64,000 nucleotides of DNA, taken from NCBI RefSeq assembly GCF_019236475.1, contig NZ_JAFAIX010000007.1, positions 124,001-188,000 of the forward strand, given 5' to 3'. The DNA is from Chitinophaga sp. (GTDB lineage Bacteria > Bacteroidota > Bacteroidia > Chitinophagales > Chitinophagaceae). Below the pieces are notes generated by a model. That model was not told the origin of the DNA. It made no database searches and saw nothing but the letters and a program-made list of their open reading frames with translations. Position numbers and translations under genes: made by a program. The number at the start of each line of letters is the position of its first letter. The stretch's first letter is position 1. This document shows, piece after piece, positions 26,672 to 36,143 of the stretch.

Positions 26672-27391
26672 TTATTCGAACTTACGTAACACATTTTCAA
26701 CCAGGTGGTGGTGCAGCCATTTTGCGGCGGCTCTTGTGTCTTCATCTTTGGTGCCGCGGCCGGCCACCAGTTCAAGGCCCCAGGCTCTGCCATCTAATTC
26801 GAAGAGTATTTCCGAAGGGGTTGTGGGTTCAACGATCAGCCAGATGGCGAAGCTGATATTTCGGAAGAGGAAGGTGCAATCCCAGGTGAGGTAGTAGAGT
26901 TGTTGTTGATAGGGTAACACTTCATTGTATTTCTTGGCTTTACCGGAGTATCTGCCGGTGTCATACACGCCGATTTTAACAGAGGCAGAAGTGTTGGGCA
27001 TGAGGTAATACATCAGTTTGAGGGTAGGTTTGGGATGATCTCCTCGCCGTCGTAGTACGTCTTTGAAGAGTACCAGCCATATTTCCTGTATTTCGTGAAT
27101 GAAATGAAGCTCTGTTTTTACATCTACTCCATTGATCCAAACAGACCAGCCAGTGTTTTGTGTACGTTTTAATCCGAATTCCCGGCCGTCGGTAAGATGA
27201 CGAATAAACTCCCCTGATTTTCCCCATGTCTCAAATCCCAGCATAAACAACTCGTTATTCTCTATGGGAATAGCTTCCATAGCCAGCCTCATGGTGGGCA
27301 GGAAGGGGTAGTGTACTTCCTCAATGCGAATGATGTGGCCCTTGTACCGATAGTACAGGCCATCTTTGATGTGCTCCAGTTCGAGTGGCAT
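26672..27391 (-). CDS. Conserved-looking protein of unknown function with a structured leader
   Basis: 239 residues, no family recognised. It begins MPLELEHIKDGLYYRYKGHI and carries an aromatic-rich beta pattern (EEVHYPFLP, FMLGFETWGKS, TGWSVWINGVDV), then FHEIQEIWLVLFKDVLRRR and YYLMPNTSASVKIGVYDTG. No signal peptide or membrane span, so cytoplasmic. It is read away from 27622, and its 90-nt leader holds a promoter and a strong terminator-like hairpin, implying control of transcription elongation. The stop is 46 bp from that of the convergent methyltransferase gene. Confidence 0.65.
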   Translation of the reverse strand: MPLELEHIKDGLYYRYKGHIIRIEEVHYPFLPTMRLAMEAIPIENNELFMLGFETWGKSGEFIRHLTDGREFGLKRTQNTGWSVWINGVDVKTELHFIHEIQEIWLVLFKDVLRRRGDHPKPTLKLMYYLMPNTSASVKIGVYDTGRYSGKAKKYNEVLPYQQQLYYLTWDCTFLFRNISFAIWLIVEPTTPSEILFELDGRAWGLELVAGRGTKDEDTRAAAKWLHHHLVENVLRKFE

Positions 27392-27419
27392 AGCATACTA
27401 ATAAAATTAGTAGGTGATT

Positions 27420-27476
27420 AAAAAAAGTAAGCCCCCGGTAAGTCTACGAATAGCCTTGTGCCGAAGGGCTTTACTT
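27420..27476 (-). promoter_or_regulatory. Terminator-like hairpin in the 5' leader of the 26672-27391 gene (attenuator candidate)
   Basis: On the minus strand AAGTAAAGCCC pairs with GGGCTTACTT (one bulged A) plus two G-U pairs, closing an inner loop of about 28 bases, and is followed by seven Ts. It lies between a full promoter (27489-27518) and the ATG (27391). The neighbouring gene on the other side is divergent, so this terminator has no upstream gene to end. A second stem, TACTAAT-TTT-ATTAGTA, follows just before the ATG. Confidence 0.65.
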
Positions 27477-27488
27477 ATATGTCTGTTG

Positions 27489-27518
27489 CAAAAATACTAA
27501 TATTTTTAGTATTTCAAA
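27489..27518 (-). promoter_or_regulatory. Promoter of the 26672-27391 gene (TTTG-N18-TATTTTTG)
   Basis: On the minus strand TTTG at 27515-27518 and TATTTTTG at 27489-27496, 18 bases apart, matching the Bacteroidota consensus. Confidence 0.75.
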
Positions 27519-27621
27519 ATGATTCTGTAATTTTTATTTTTTAAATACTTGTCATGCAATGGGATAGCAGCAGGGAATTGGCAGACTTCTTGAATATGGA
27601 GGGATACATCCTATACTGTGT

Positions 27622-28059
27622 ATGAAAGTCATTTCTACAAAGCAGAGTTACCTGCATTATTTTCTGGAATTTTCCCGTTATCCTAGCTTGATGAGGGGCG
27701 CTTTCGTTCTTGCAATTTTCTATGTCCCTTTTGATAAAATCAGAACTGCATTCACGAGAAGTATGTCGCTAGAAGAAGAGCAGTTGCGGATCGACTATGT
27801 AAAATGGTTCCGCAAACGCACCATGGAAATTCCATTATTACAGCTTATCATTACACTCCACTGTTACCAGGATGATATCCGGTTACCCGAATATTATGTC
27901 ATGAGTTTGGAAATAAATGGGGAAGTCCATTATGAACTAGATAGCAGGGACGGCTATACGAAAGAAACCTTGCTGGCTTTTATGGAAGATTTTACAGCAG
28001 CGAAAAATGCTTGCGCGCTGAAACGCAACGTAGCAGCGGAACGCAAAGGAATTTGTTAG
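27622..28059 (+). CDS. Hypothetical protein
   Basis: 145 residues, no family recognised. It starts MKVISTKQSYLHYFLEFSRYPS, has one modest hydrophobic stretch (LMRGAFVLAIFYVPF, about 23-37), then EEEQLRIDYVKWFRKRTMEIP, and ends basic. Coding character is plausible (balanced codons, ATG start), but there is no homologue-like motif. Divergent from the attenuated gene at 26672 and convergent with the lipoprotein gene at 28169. Confidence 0.5.
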   Translation: MKVISTKQSYLHYFLEFSRYPSLMRGAFVLAIFYVPFDKIRTAFTRSMSLEEEQLRIDYVKWFRKRTMEIPLLQLIITLHCYQDDIRLPEYYVMSLEINGEVHYELDSRDGYTKETLLAFMEDFTAAKNACALKRNVAAERKGIC

Positions 28060-28168
28060 TGATGATTGATGGTTACGGGAGATGCGTGCCATGGCTGACT
28101 TGTTTTGTATTTTAAAATTTACGATACAAAGTAACGATGTCATTCGGAAGTAGCGAGCCCGGATACAC

Positions 28169-28768
28169 TTACTTTTTAATATCCCAAACATCCACCCATT
28201 TTGATTTTCCATTATCCAGCAAGATGACTTTGAGCTGGCAGTTGGCCGTATCTTTTCTATCTACAATGGCACCGAATAGACGCGTGTCCTGCTTTATGGA
28301 GAAGATAACTGTATCGCCTATACGGAATTTATTTAGTTGTTGCCTTTTGACGATGGAGTCCAGCACTCTTACTTCTTCCAAGTGGGCCATGTAGTACTGC
28401 ATGCTTTCCCCGAATTCATCCTGTTGGCCCTTGAGGTGGTGGTAATAACGCTGGAAAATGAGCTTGGAGATATCTTGCGGACCGGAAATTCCAAATGTTT
28501 CAAAATAGCTTTTTAACCTTGATTGCTTCCACAAGCCCCAATGCTGCCTGATCCAGGAGCCATAACGCTGCTCCATGGCTCCAATGAAAAAATAGACCGG
28601 CATTTCTTTATACCGGACCTTATCACTATCGGATACAAATTTATCTAGTTGCTGCATGCATTCGTTCAGATCTGCTGGGATGTATTTGCGCTCTTTGTCG
28701 GACATTCCCTGGCTGCACGCTGCCATAGCAGTTGTTATCAGTAAGAGGAAAAGAATAACAGATTTCAT
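28169..28768 (-). CDS. Lipoprotein with DUF6794-like domain
   Basis: 199 residues from the ATG at 28768 (MKSVILFLLLITTAMAACSQ); a longer in-frame start at 28813 would hide the signal. The signal ends in AMAAC, a plausible lipobox with Cys as first mature residue. The domain has IPADLNECMQQLDKFVSD and the tryptophan-rich core SWIRQHWGLWKQSRLKSYF, then FGISGPQDISKLIF. This matches the layout of the DUF6794 family, which is common in Bacteroidota and of unknown role. An SH3-like tail follows (FRIGDTVIFS...WVDVWDIKK). It faces the periplasm or cell surface. Confidence 0.7.
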   Translation of the reverse strand: MKSVILFLLLITTAMAACSQGMSDKERKYIPADLNECMQQLDKFVSDSDKVRYKEMPVYFFIGAMEQRYGSWIRQHWGLWKQSRLKSYFETFGISGPQDISKLIFQRYYHHLKGQQDEFGESMQYYMAHLEEVRVLDSIVKRQQLNKFRIGDTVIFSIKQDTRLFGAIVDRKDTANCQLKVILLDNGKSKWVDVWDIKK

Positions 28769-28987
28769 GGTCAGGTAGTATAGGTGGCTGATGGGAATAT
28801 ACTGGATTTCCATATATGTTAAAACGCAGTGGCCATTCCATGTGAGCTGATTGTAGCCAGGGCGACTCTCATCTCCCGAAACTCATCCGCTTTATTTCCG
28901 TTTCATTCCCCGATTCTTCCGGTTGGTCAGATAGTAAATAGTTATGCATCCTGCTTATTGGAAATTTGCGCTGTAAAATAAAGTGTT

Positions 28988-29305
28988 ATGGCTTGGATAT
29001 ATCTTCTTTTAGCAGGATTCTTTGAGATGGGTTGGCCATTGGGACTCAAAATTTCCCAGGCTGCCGATAGCAAATTTCCAGGGATTGCACTGGCTGTATG
29101 CGCTATGGCACTCAGTGGTGTTTTCCTTTGGATGGCCCAGAAATCCATTCCTATCGGGACCGCATACGCCGTCTGGACAGGCATCGGGGCGGCAGGTACT
29201 TTCTTTATCGGAATATTCTTTTTCAATGACCCCGCTTCCTTCTGGAGAATCTTTTCAGCGATGCTGATCCTGATGGGAGTAATCGGACTTAAACTCAGCG
29301 CATAA
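28988..29305 (+). CDS. sugE: SMR family exporter of the Gdx/SugE (guanidinium) type
   Basis: 105 residues, four membrane helices. The proton/substrate-binding Glu14 is in LLAGFFEMGWPLGLK, with the Trp three residues later as in Gdx proteins. AYAVWTGIGAAGTF is the Gdx signature of helix 3, and helix 4 ends in GVIGLKLS. Gdx proteins exchange guanidinium for two protons as antiparallel dimers in the inner membrane; the branch that exports quaternary ammonium compounds has a different helix-1 motif. Its stop is 20 bp before the RND adaptor start, so it is probably the first gene of the efflux operon. No guanidine riboswitch could be recognised upstream. Confidence 0.85.
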   Translation: MAWIYLLLAGFFEMGWPLGLKISQAADSKFPGIALAVCAMALSGVFLWMAQKSIPIGTAYAVWTGIGAAGTFFIGIFFFNDPASFWRIFSAMLILMGVIGLKLSA

Positions 29306-29325
29306 ACGCCCATTAATTACATTTT

Positions 29326-30465
29326 ATGAGAATAGGCATTTCACTCATTAGCGGGGCAGCAGGATCATTACTGCTGCTCTTCGCTGCGACAGGCTGTAAT
29401 CAACAGGAAAACGCTCCCCAGGAGCAAGTGACCAGGGCATTCCCTGTGCTCACCGTACAACCCACCGATGCTACGGTAGATTTACAATATCCCGCACACC
29501 TGGAAGGAAAGGTGAACGTGGACATCCGCTCCCAGGCCGATGGTTACCTAGAGAAAATCTTTACAGACGAAGGGGCCTTCGTACAGAAAGGGCAATCCTT
29601 GTTTAAAATCAATGATCAGTCCCTGAAAGAGCAGCTCCATACCGCCCAGGCTGGACTGCTGGCCGCACGCGCAGCCCTCACTACGGCAGACCTAGAAGTC
29701 TACAAAAGTGAAGAGCTCTATAAAAATCACGTGGTATCCGATTACCAACTGAAAGCGGCAAAAGCAACACAGGCAAATGCTAAAGCACAGGTGGCCCAAC
29801 AGGAAGCTACCGTTGCTGCCGCCAAAGTAAACCTGGATTTCTCCCTCATAAAAGCCCCTGTGAGCGGGTATATCGGTCGTATTCCGAAGCGTATCGGGAA
29901 CCTGATTACCAAAACGGACCAGCAACCACTGACACATCTCTCGGATATCAGTGAAATGTATGCTTATTTCTCCATGACAGAGCAGGATTTCCTCCGACTC
30001 ACAGAGCAATACAAAGGTAGCATCACCGATAAGATAGCTGCCATGCCACCAGTCACCTTACTCCTTGCTAACGGTAAACCCTATACGCAAAATGGTAAAG
30101 TACAAATGATAGACGGCCAGTTTGATCCTGCTACAGGCGCTATCAGCGTTCGGGCTGCATTTGACAATAAAGAAGGCATCCTTCGCTCCGGCAATACCGG
30201 GAAGATCATCCTGGGGGAAAAACACAACGGTGTGCTCTTAGTGCCTGTTCTCGCCACACTGGATGTACAGCACAAAATATTTGTATACCGCCTGGCCAAA
30301 GATAATAAGGCAGAAAGGATAGCTATCTCCATAGCAGGTAAAAGCGGCAATAACTACCTCGTGAGCGCCGGTCTGAAGGCGGGCGACCGCATCGTCGGGA
30401 AGGACCTGCAATTGGTGAAGGAAGGCGAAACCGTACCTGTAGCCAATATTAATTTTACTAACTAG
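29326..30465 (+). CDS. RND efflux periplasmic adaptor (membrane fusion protein)
   Basis: 379 residues. The signal ends in FAATGC, a lipobox, so it is anchored by lipid in the inner membrane. It has the AcrA/MexA layout: half lipoyl motif VDIRSQADGYLEKIFTDEGAFV, alpha hairpin of coiled coil (about 100-165), the second lipoyl half DFSLIKAPVSGYIGRIP, then the beta-barrel and membrane-proximal domain (VRAAFDNKEGILRSGNTGKI; AGLKAGDRIVGKDLQ). It bridges the RND pump with the TolC-type channel. Followed 26 bp later by the pump gene. Confidence 0.95.
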   Translation: MRIGISLISGAAGSLLLLFAATGCNQQENAPQEQVTRAFPVLTVQPTDATVDLQYPAHLEGKVNVDIRSQADGYLEKIFTDEGAFVQKGQSLFKINDQSLKEQLHTAQAGLLAARAALTTADLEVYKSEELYKNHVVSDYQLKAAKATQANAKAQVAQQEATVAAAKVNLDFSLIKAPVSGYIGRIPKRIGNLITKTDQQPLTHLSDISEMYAYFSMTEQDFLRLTEQYKGSITDKIAAMPPVTLLLANGKPYTQNGKVQMIDGQFDPATGAISVRAAFDNKEGILRSGNTGKIILGEKHNGVLLVPVLATLDVQHKIFVYRLAKDNKAERIAISIAGKSGNNYLVSAGLKAGDRIVGKDLQLVKEGETVPVANINFTN

Positions 30466-30491
30466 TTAGCCTATACGAAAATTGATTTTCC

Positions 30492-33400
30492 ATGCTTAAA
30501 AATATTATTACCAGGCCCGTATTGGCTACTGTTATCTCTGTGATATTGGTGCTATTGGGTTTGGTGAGTCTACAAAAATTACCCGTTACCCAATTCCCGG
30601 ATATTGCGCCACCAACGGTTTACGTGTCTGGTGCCTATCCCGGCGGTAACGCGGAAAGCGTGACCCGCTCCGTTATCACACCGCTGGAAGATGCTATCAA
30701 TGGGGTGGAGAATATGGATTATATCACCTCCACAGCGGGCAGCGACGGTTCCTTTTCGTTGCGCGTGGTATTCCGCCTGGGCGTTAACCCTGACCAGGCA
30801 GCAGTGAACGTGCAAAACCGCGTAGCGCAAGTCAACAGCTTGGTGCCGGAAGAGGTGGTACGCGCAGGTATCACTACCAGCAAGCAACAGAACAGTACCA
30901 TCATGTATTTTAACCTGGTCAGTAACGATAGTACCAAATACGATGAACTGTTTCTACAGAACTACGCTAAAATTAACCTCATCACCGCGCTGAAACGTAT
31001 ACCTGGCGTAGGAAACGTGAACCTCTTCGGAGGGAAGGATTACGCAATGCGCATCTGGCTGGACCCTCAGAAAATGGCGGTGAATAACCTTACGCCACTA
31101 GATGTACATGCGGCCATTGCCAATAGCAGTCTGGAAGCCTCTCCAGGAAAGTTCGGGGAACAATCCAATGCGCCGATGCAATATGTGGTGAAGCATAAAG
31201 GGAAACTGAAAACGCCCGAAGAATTTGAACGCATTGTGTTAAAAGCCAATGCCGACGGCTCTATGCTACGTATCAAAGATGTAGCCAGGGTAGAATTTGG
31301 CGCCAGTTTTTACGACAGTAATAACAAGGAAGACGGTAAACAAGCCGTGACGATGGGTATTCAGCAAACGGCTGGGTCCAACGCGAATGAAATTGAAATT
31401 GCAGTACGTAAACAGTTGGAACAGGAAAGCAAACGTTTCCCGAAAGGAGTGGAGTTTCATGTGTTACAAAGCGTGAAAGAGCGACTAGACCAATCTGTGA
31501 AACAGGTAAAAAGTACGCTGATAGAGGCTTTTATCCTGGTGTTCATTGTCGTGTTTCTCTTCTTACAAGATTTCAGATCTACCCTGATCCCGGCGATTGC
31601 CGTGCCAGTGGCGATCATCGGCACTTTCTTCTTCCTATCCCTGATGGGCTTTACCATCAATATATTAACACTCTTCGCGCTGGTATTGGCTATCGGGATT
31701 GTGGTGGATGATGCTATTGTGGTGGTGGAGGCAGTGCATGCGAAGATGGATAAAACAGGGCAGGATGCAAAAACAGCTACGGTGAGCACTATGGGAGAAA
31801 TCACCAGTGCGATTATATCCATTACCCTGGTGATGTCTGCGGTATTTCTACCGATTGGATTTATGGACGGACCGGCAGGTATCTTCTACAAACAGTTTGC
31901 GTTTACGTTGGCTGTGGCGATTCTTATTTCCGCAGTGAATGCGCTGACGCTGAGTCCTGCGCTCTGCGCATTGTTGCTAAAGAATCACGGGAAAGCGCAT
32001 ACGAAAAAGTCGGAGACCTTTAAACAACGTTTCTTTACCGCTTTCAATACAGGTTTTGAGCAAATGACCAACAGATATATCCGCGTCGTGAAATTCTTGG
32101 TCAGCAAAAAGTGGCTGGCATTAGGCGGACTCACTATCATCGGGGTTTTCTCTTTCTGGCTGATGAACAAAGCGCCTAAGGAGTTTATTCCCTCAGAAGA
32201 CGACAGCTTTATGTTATACTCGCTGTCGCTCGCTCCTGGAACGAATCTACAGCATACCACCGCGGTGATCTCCCGTATAGACAGTGCTTTGCAAAAGATG
32301 CCGGAAGTAAAAACAGTGACCAGTGTATCCGGGTTCAATCTGATCAGTAATAGTGCCGGGCCTTCCTACGCCATTGGGTTTATTAAACTGAAGCCCACTA
32401 AGGATCGTGGGGCTATCCAGGATATGGATGCAATCCTGATGGCGATGAACGAAAGATTGCAGCCGCTCGCGGAAGGAGAACTGAGTATGTTCCGCAATCC
32501 GCCAGTAGATGGATTTGGCGCGGTAAATGGTGCGGAGCTGGTGTTACAGGATAAACAAGATCATGGCATCAATGAATTTAACGCTACTGCGAAAGAGGTC
32601 ATTGCGAAACTAAATACCCTTCCGCAGGTAGGATTTGCCTTTACCACTTTCCGTAGCGATTTTCCGCAGTTTGAGATGAAGATTGATGAGGATAAGGCAC
32701 AACAACTGGGTACTACGGTGAAGGATATACTCTATACGTTGCAGTTGTTTTATGGTGGCTCACAGTCGAGCGACTTTGTCCGGTTCGGTAAGTTTTATCG
32801 GGTGTACATGCAGGCGGCTGGCGAGTATCGCGCAGATGAGCAGTCGCTCAGCCAAGTGTTTGTACGGTCTCAAAACGGGAACATGATTCCACTGAATACA
32901 CTGGTGACTTTGGAAAGAGTGTATGGCCCGGAAGTAGTGGAGCGCTATAATCTCTTCAATAGTGTTACCATCAATATTTTTCCTAAAGAGGGTTACAGTA
33001 ATTCGCAGGCGATGGCCGCAGCGGAAAAGCTGCTGGAGTACGATCTGCCGGCAGGATATGGCTATGAGTGGAGTGGGTTGAGTAAAGAAGAAAAGAAAAC
33101 AGGCGGGCAGATGCTCTTTATTTTCGGCCTTTGTTTGCTCTTTACTTACCTGTTATTGTCTGCCCAATATGAGAGTTACCTATTGCCGCTGGCGGTTATA
33201 TTTTCCATTCCAACTGGTATCCTGGGCGTATTCCTGGCTACTGGCCTCACTGGCATAACGAATAGTATTTATGTACAGGTAGGGTTGATTATGCTGGTAG
33301 GATTGCTGGCTAAGAATGCCATCTTGATAGTAGAATTCGCGTTACAGGCGAGGAAAGATGGCATGAGTCTGACGCGTTCTGCGATAGCCGGGGCCCGCCA

Positions 33401-33617
33401 GCGTTTGCGTCCTATCCTCATGACCTCCATCGCATTTGTAGCGGGTTTGGTGCCGCTGATGTTTGCACAAGGGCCGTCTGCGGCGGGTAATCATGCTATC
33501 AGTATCAGTGCCGCCGGAGGCATGATTACAGGCGTATTGTTGGGATTATTTATCATTCCTGTGCTGTACGTGGTATTCCAATGGATGCAGGAAAAATTCG
33601 CTGTCAATAAAAAGTGA
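30492..33617 (+). CDS. RND multidrug efflux permease (HAE-1/AcrB family)
   Basis: 1041 residues, the full AcrB length. Helix 1 begins FIXXPXXA-type as NIITRPVLATVISV; two large periplasmic loops follow, each with porter and docking subdomains (FPDIAPPTVYVSGAYPGGNAE). The proton-relay pair of Asp in helix 4 is in AIGIVVDDAIVVVEAVH near residue 404, and helix 6 has SAVFLPIGFMDGPAG. It is a trimer driven by proton flow that passes drugs from the periplasm or membrane to the outer channel. The hydrophobic end (FQWMQEKFAVNKK) is normal. The OMF gene starts 3 bp after its stop. Confidence 0.96.
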   Translation: MLKNIITRPVLATVISVILVLLGLVSLQKLPVTQFPDIAPPTVYVSGAYPGGNAESVTRSVITPLEDAINGVENMDYITSTAGSDGSFSLRVVFRLGVNPDQAAVNVQNRVAQVNSLVPEEVVRAGITTSKQQNSTIMYFNLVSNDSTKYDELFLQNYAKINLITALKRIPGVGNVNLFGGKDYAMRIWLDPQKMAVNNLTPLDVHAAIANSSLEASPGKFGEQSNAPMQYVVKHKGKLKTPEEFERIVLKANADGSMLRIKDVARVEFGASFYDSNNKEDGKQAVTMGIQQTAGSNANEIEIAVRKQLEQESKRFPKGVEFHVLQSVKERLDQSVKQVKSTLIEAFILVFIVVFLFLQDFRSTLIPAIAVPVAIIGTFFFLSLMGFTINILTLFALVLAIGIVVDDAIVVVEAVHAKMDKTGQDAKTATVSTMGEITSAIISITLVMSAVFLPIGFMDGPAGIFYKQFAFTLAVAILISAVNALTLSPALCALLLKNHGKAHTKKSETFKQRFFTAFNTGFEQMTNRYIRVVKFLVSKKWLALGGLTIIGVFSFWLMNKAPKEFIPSEDDSFMLYSLSLAPGTNLQHTTAVISRIDSALQKMPEVKTVTSVSGFNLISNSAGPSYAIGFIKLKPTKDRGAIQDMDAILMAMNERLQPLAEGELSMFRNPPVDGFGAVNGAELVLQDKQDHGINEFNATAKEVIAKLNTLPQVGFAFTTFRSDFPQFEMKIDEDKAQQLGTTVKDILYTLQLFYGGSQSSDFVRFGKFYRVYMQAAGEYRADEQSLSQVFVRSQNGNMIPLNTLVTLERVYGPEVVERYNLFNSVTINIFPKEGYSNSQAMAAAEKLLEYDLPAGYGYEWSGLSKEEKKTGGQMLFIFGLCLLFTYLLLSAQYESYLLPLAVIFSIPTGILGVFLATGLTGITNSIYVQVGLIMLVGLLAKNAILIVEFALQARKDGMSLTRSAIAGARQRLRPILMTSIAFVAGLVPLMFAQGPSAAGNHAISISAAGGMITGVLLGLFIIPVLYVVFQWMQEKFAVNKK

Positions 33618-33620
33618 GAC

Positions 33621-35024
33621 ATGAACATAACTAAATTAATATATATCGGTTTGTTGGGGAGTGTGATGGTTTCATGCAGTGTGACCAAGAATTTTCAACG
33701 GCCGGATGTCAACCTACCGGAAAAGTTCCGGCATACAGATATGTTGTTACGGGGAGACACGGTGCTGGTGAGCTACCGCGAGTTTTTCAAGAATGAAACT
33801 TTACTGCGTCTCATCGATACTGCATTGGTTAAAAACAGTGATTTGTTGATCGCCATTAAGAATATAGACCTGGCCAGGGCTGGTTTCCGCCAGGTGAAGC
33901 TGAATTATTTCCCGGAGCTGAAAGGGCAATTGGATGCTACCCGCAATACCGCCTCGAAGAATAGCTTCAATGGCGCTATGGCAGAGGGAGCAGGCGCTAC
34001 ATTGGCTTATACGGATTTTACTGCTTCCTTGGGAATGAGTTGGGAGATAGACATCTGGGGTAAAATCAAACGACAAAAAGAAGAGGCGTTGGCAGGTTAT
34101 ATTCAACAGCAAGAAGTACGAAAGGCGGTGCAGTCGCGCTTGATAGGGGACGTAGCCAGTGGCTGTTACAACCTACTATTATTGGATCAGCAGTTGCAGA
34201 TTGCGAATAGGAGTCGTGCCTTGGCGGATAGTACTTTACAGATCATGCAGGTGCAGTTTCGTGTAGGCGAGGCCGATGCCTTGGGGATTCATCAAGCCGT
34301 AGCGCAGTTAGAACAGGTAAAACAGTTGTCGTCTAAAATTCGCCAGGATATTGGCTTACAGGAGAATGCATTAAGTTTACTTTGCGGCGTGTATGCGGAT
34401 ACGGTAGTTAGAGCGTCCGTGGCAGGGGCCGAATTGTTAGCACATGCAGACCATTATGAAGTGGCTATATTGGCTGGAAGACCCGATGTATATGCCTCGG
34501 AGCTGGAAGTACGAGCAGCAAACGCGCGGGTAGGTGTCTCCCTAACAAATCTATATCCCGCACTGACCCTCTCCGCCACTGGCGGATTGAATGCCCTGAA
34601 GGCGTCTGATTGGTTCAGTGTTCCCGCCTCTTTGTTTTCCACTGTAGCAGGCGGATTGGTACAACCTATATTTCATCAAGGCAGATTGAAGCTCCAGTAT
34701 GAACAGGCAAAAATAGAAAGAGATAAGGCTGTTATCAGCTTCAGACAGACCGTACTGAATGCTTACAAAGAAGTGGCAGACGCAAATGTAAAGGCACAAG
34801 AACTGGGGCTTCAACTGCAATTTGCACAAAACCGGGAACAGGAGCTGCAAAAGGCAGTCAATGCTGCTGGGATCCTGTTTAAAAACGGGAGTGCCAATTA
34901 CCTGGATATTATCACCGCAGAGAGTAATTACCTGCAAGCGGGGCTGGAAGCGGCCCAGTTGCGAAATGAACAGTTGCTCAATCGCATTGCGTTATTCCAG
35001 GCCATTGGTGGTGGGATGAAATAA
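33621..35024 (+). CDS. Outer-membrane efflux channel lipoprotein (TolC/NodT family)
   Basis: 467 residues. Signal ending LLGSVMVSC, with Cys as lipidation site, then SVTKNFQRPDVNLPEKFRH, the usual NodT-type opening. Two outer-membrane efflux (OEP) repeats of about 190 residues follow (LIDTALVKNSDLLIAIKNID; PDVYASELEVRAANARVGVS), with long amphipathic helices. The final block is NGSANYLDIITAESNYLQA. It is a trimeric exit duct for the RND pump encoded upstream. Overlaps nothing; the kinase gene starts 28 bp later. Confidence 0.95.
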   Translation: MNITKLIYIGLLGSVMVSCSVTKNFQRPDVNLPEKFRHTDMLLRGDTVLVSYREFFKNETLLRLIDTALVKNSDLLIAIKNIDLARAGFRQVKLNYFPELKGQLDATRNTASKNSFNGAMAEGAGATLAYTDFTASLGMSWEIDIWGKIKRQKEEALAGYIQQQEVRKAVQSRLIGDVASGCYNLLLLDQQLQIANRSRALADSTLQIMQVQFRVGEADALGIHQAVAQLEQVKQLSSKIRQDIGLQENALSLLCGVYADTVVRASVAGAELLAHADHYEVAILAGRPDVYASELEVRAANARVGVSLTNLYPALTLSATGGLNALKASDWFSVPASLFSTVAGGLVQPIFHQGRLKLQYEQAKIERDKAVISFRQTVLNAYKEVADANVKAQELGLQLQFAQNREQELQKAVNAAGILFKNGSANYLDIITAESNYLQAGLEAAQLRNEQLLNRIALFQAIGGGMK

Positions 35025-35052
35025 AATATATTTGTCATGAAACTTCTAGGCT

Positions 35053-36135
35053 ATGTTGGACAGTAAAAGAACAAAGATATACTATAAGGTGTTTTTCATA
35101 ATCGTAGTGTATGTGTTGGTAGATTTGCTGACATATGCGCTGAACCCGAATAGTATAGCCTGGAAGGACTACTGGACGCAGCCTGCATGGGATATTTTTG
35201 AACGCGTTGCTACCGGATTTGCCCAATCCTGGGCCATCATAGAAGGTAGTATCTGGATTGCCAAAGTATTGGACAGGTACATTGGCTGGTCGGGGTTTCC
35301 AACTTTACGGTATTTGATACAAATTGTATTGGTGGTTGTTTTCGCGGGTATTACCATGTTGGCCATAGATTTTTATTATGTCATCATGTATGGCAATGAG
35401 AAACTGAGCGCAGAGCAGGATTTGCATCTATGGCAGTATTTTGTAGTGAGTCTGCTCGTATCCATATTTGTGAGTACTATTAGCACAGGGTATGGCTTCC
35501 TACGGCATTGGCAGGCATCTATCCTGGAGGCCACGCAATTGAAAGTAGAAGCAATGGAATTAAAGGAGACAGCCATGCAGGCGGAACTGCAATCGCTCAA
35601 ACTGCAACTGGACCCGCATTTCATGTTCAATAACTTCAGTACGCTGTCGGATCTTATTCATGTGGCCCCGAAAGAGGCTTCTCTTTTCTTGGATAACTTG
35701 TCGCGCGTGTATCGCTATATGGTGCTGAATTTGAAAAAAGATTTGGTACCCTTGAAAGATGAATTACAATTACTGACAGCCTTCTCCTACCTGATAGATA
35801 TCAGGCATGGCAAGAATGTACAGATACAGATGGATATTCCAGAAGCCTATCATCCATTGCATATTCCGCCAATATCGTTGCAATTATTGGTAGAGAATGC
35901 CATCAAACATAACAGGGCAACACCTGCATCGCCACTACGGATCAATATTACAGTGGATGCGGCTAGTACATCCGTGGTGGTGGAAAATAATTTACAACCC
36001 ATTCCATATCCTTTGGAGAGTTCCAAATTGGGATTAGAGAATATCCGTAACCGTTATAGGTTATTATCAGACAGGGTACCGGAAATTTACCAGGATGAAG
36101 AGATTTTTAAGGTAAGCTTGCCTTTATTAAACTGA
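35053..36135 (+). CDS. LytS/YehU-type sensor histidine kinase
   Basis: 360 residues. Four membrane segments (about 10-30, 45-60, 75-105, 125-150), a coiled linker, then the His_kinase domain: phospho-acceptor His in LQLDPHFMFNNFSTL (near residue 190) and the ATPase N-box LLVENAIKHNRATP, ending LGLENIRNRYRLLSD. It should sense a signal at the inner membrane and phosphorylate the LytTR regulator encoded 8 bp downstream. Placement at the end of the pump operon suggests it controls the pump, or that the pump substrate is its signal. Confidence 0.93.
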   Translation: MLDSKRTKIYYKVFFIIVVYVLVDLLTYALNPNSIAWKDYWTQPAWDIFERVATGFAQSWAIIEGSIWIAKVLDRYIGWSGFPTLRYLIQIVLVVVFAGITMLAIDFYYVIMYGNEKLSAEQDLHLWQYFVVSLLVSIFVSTISTGYGFLRHWQASILEATQLKVEAMELKETAMQAELQSLKLQLDPHFMFNNFSTLSDLIHVAPKEASLFLDNLSRVYRYMVLNLKKDLVPLKDELQLLTAFSYLIDIRHGKNVQIQMDIPEAYHPLHIPPISLQLLVENAIKHNRATPASPLRINITVDAASTSVVVENNLQPIPYPLESSKLGLENIRNRYRLLSDRVPEIYQDEEIFKVSLPLLN

Positions 36136-36143
36136 AATTGGTC

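Noticed and set aside
28814..28987. Possible guanidine riboswitch before the SMR gene
   Set aside because: None of the guanidine-I, -II or -III consensus elements (such as paired ACGR loops) could be found upstream of the Gdx-type gene.
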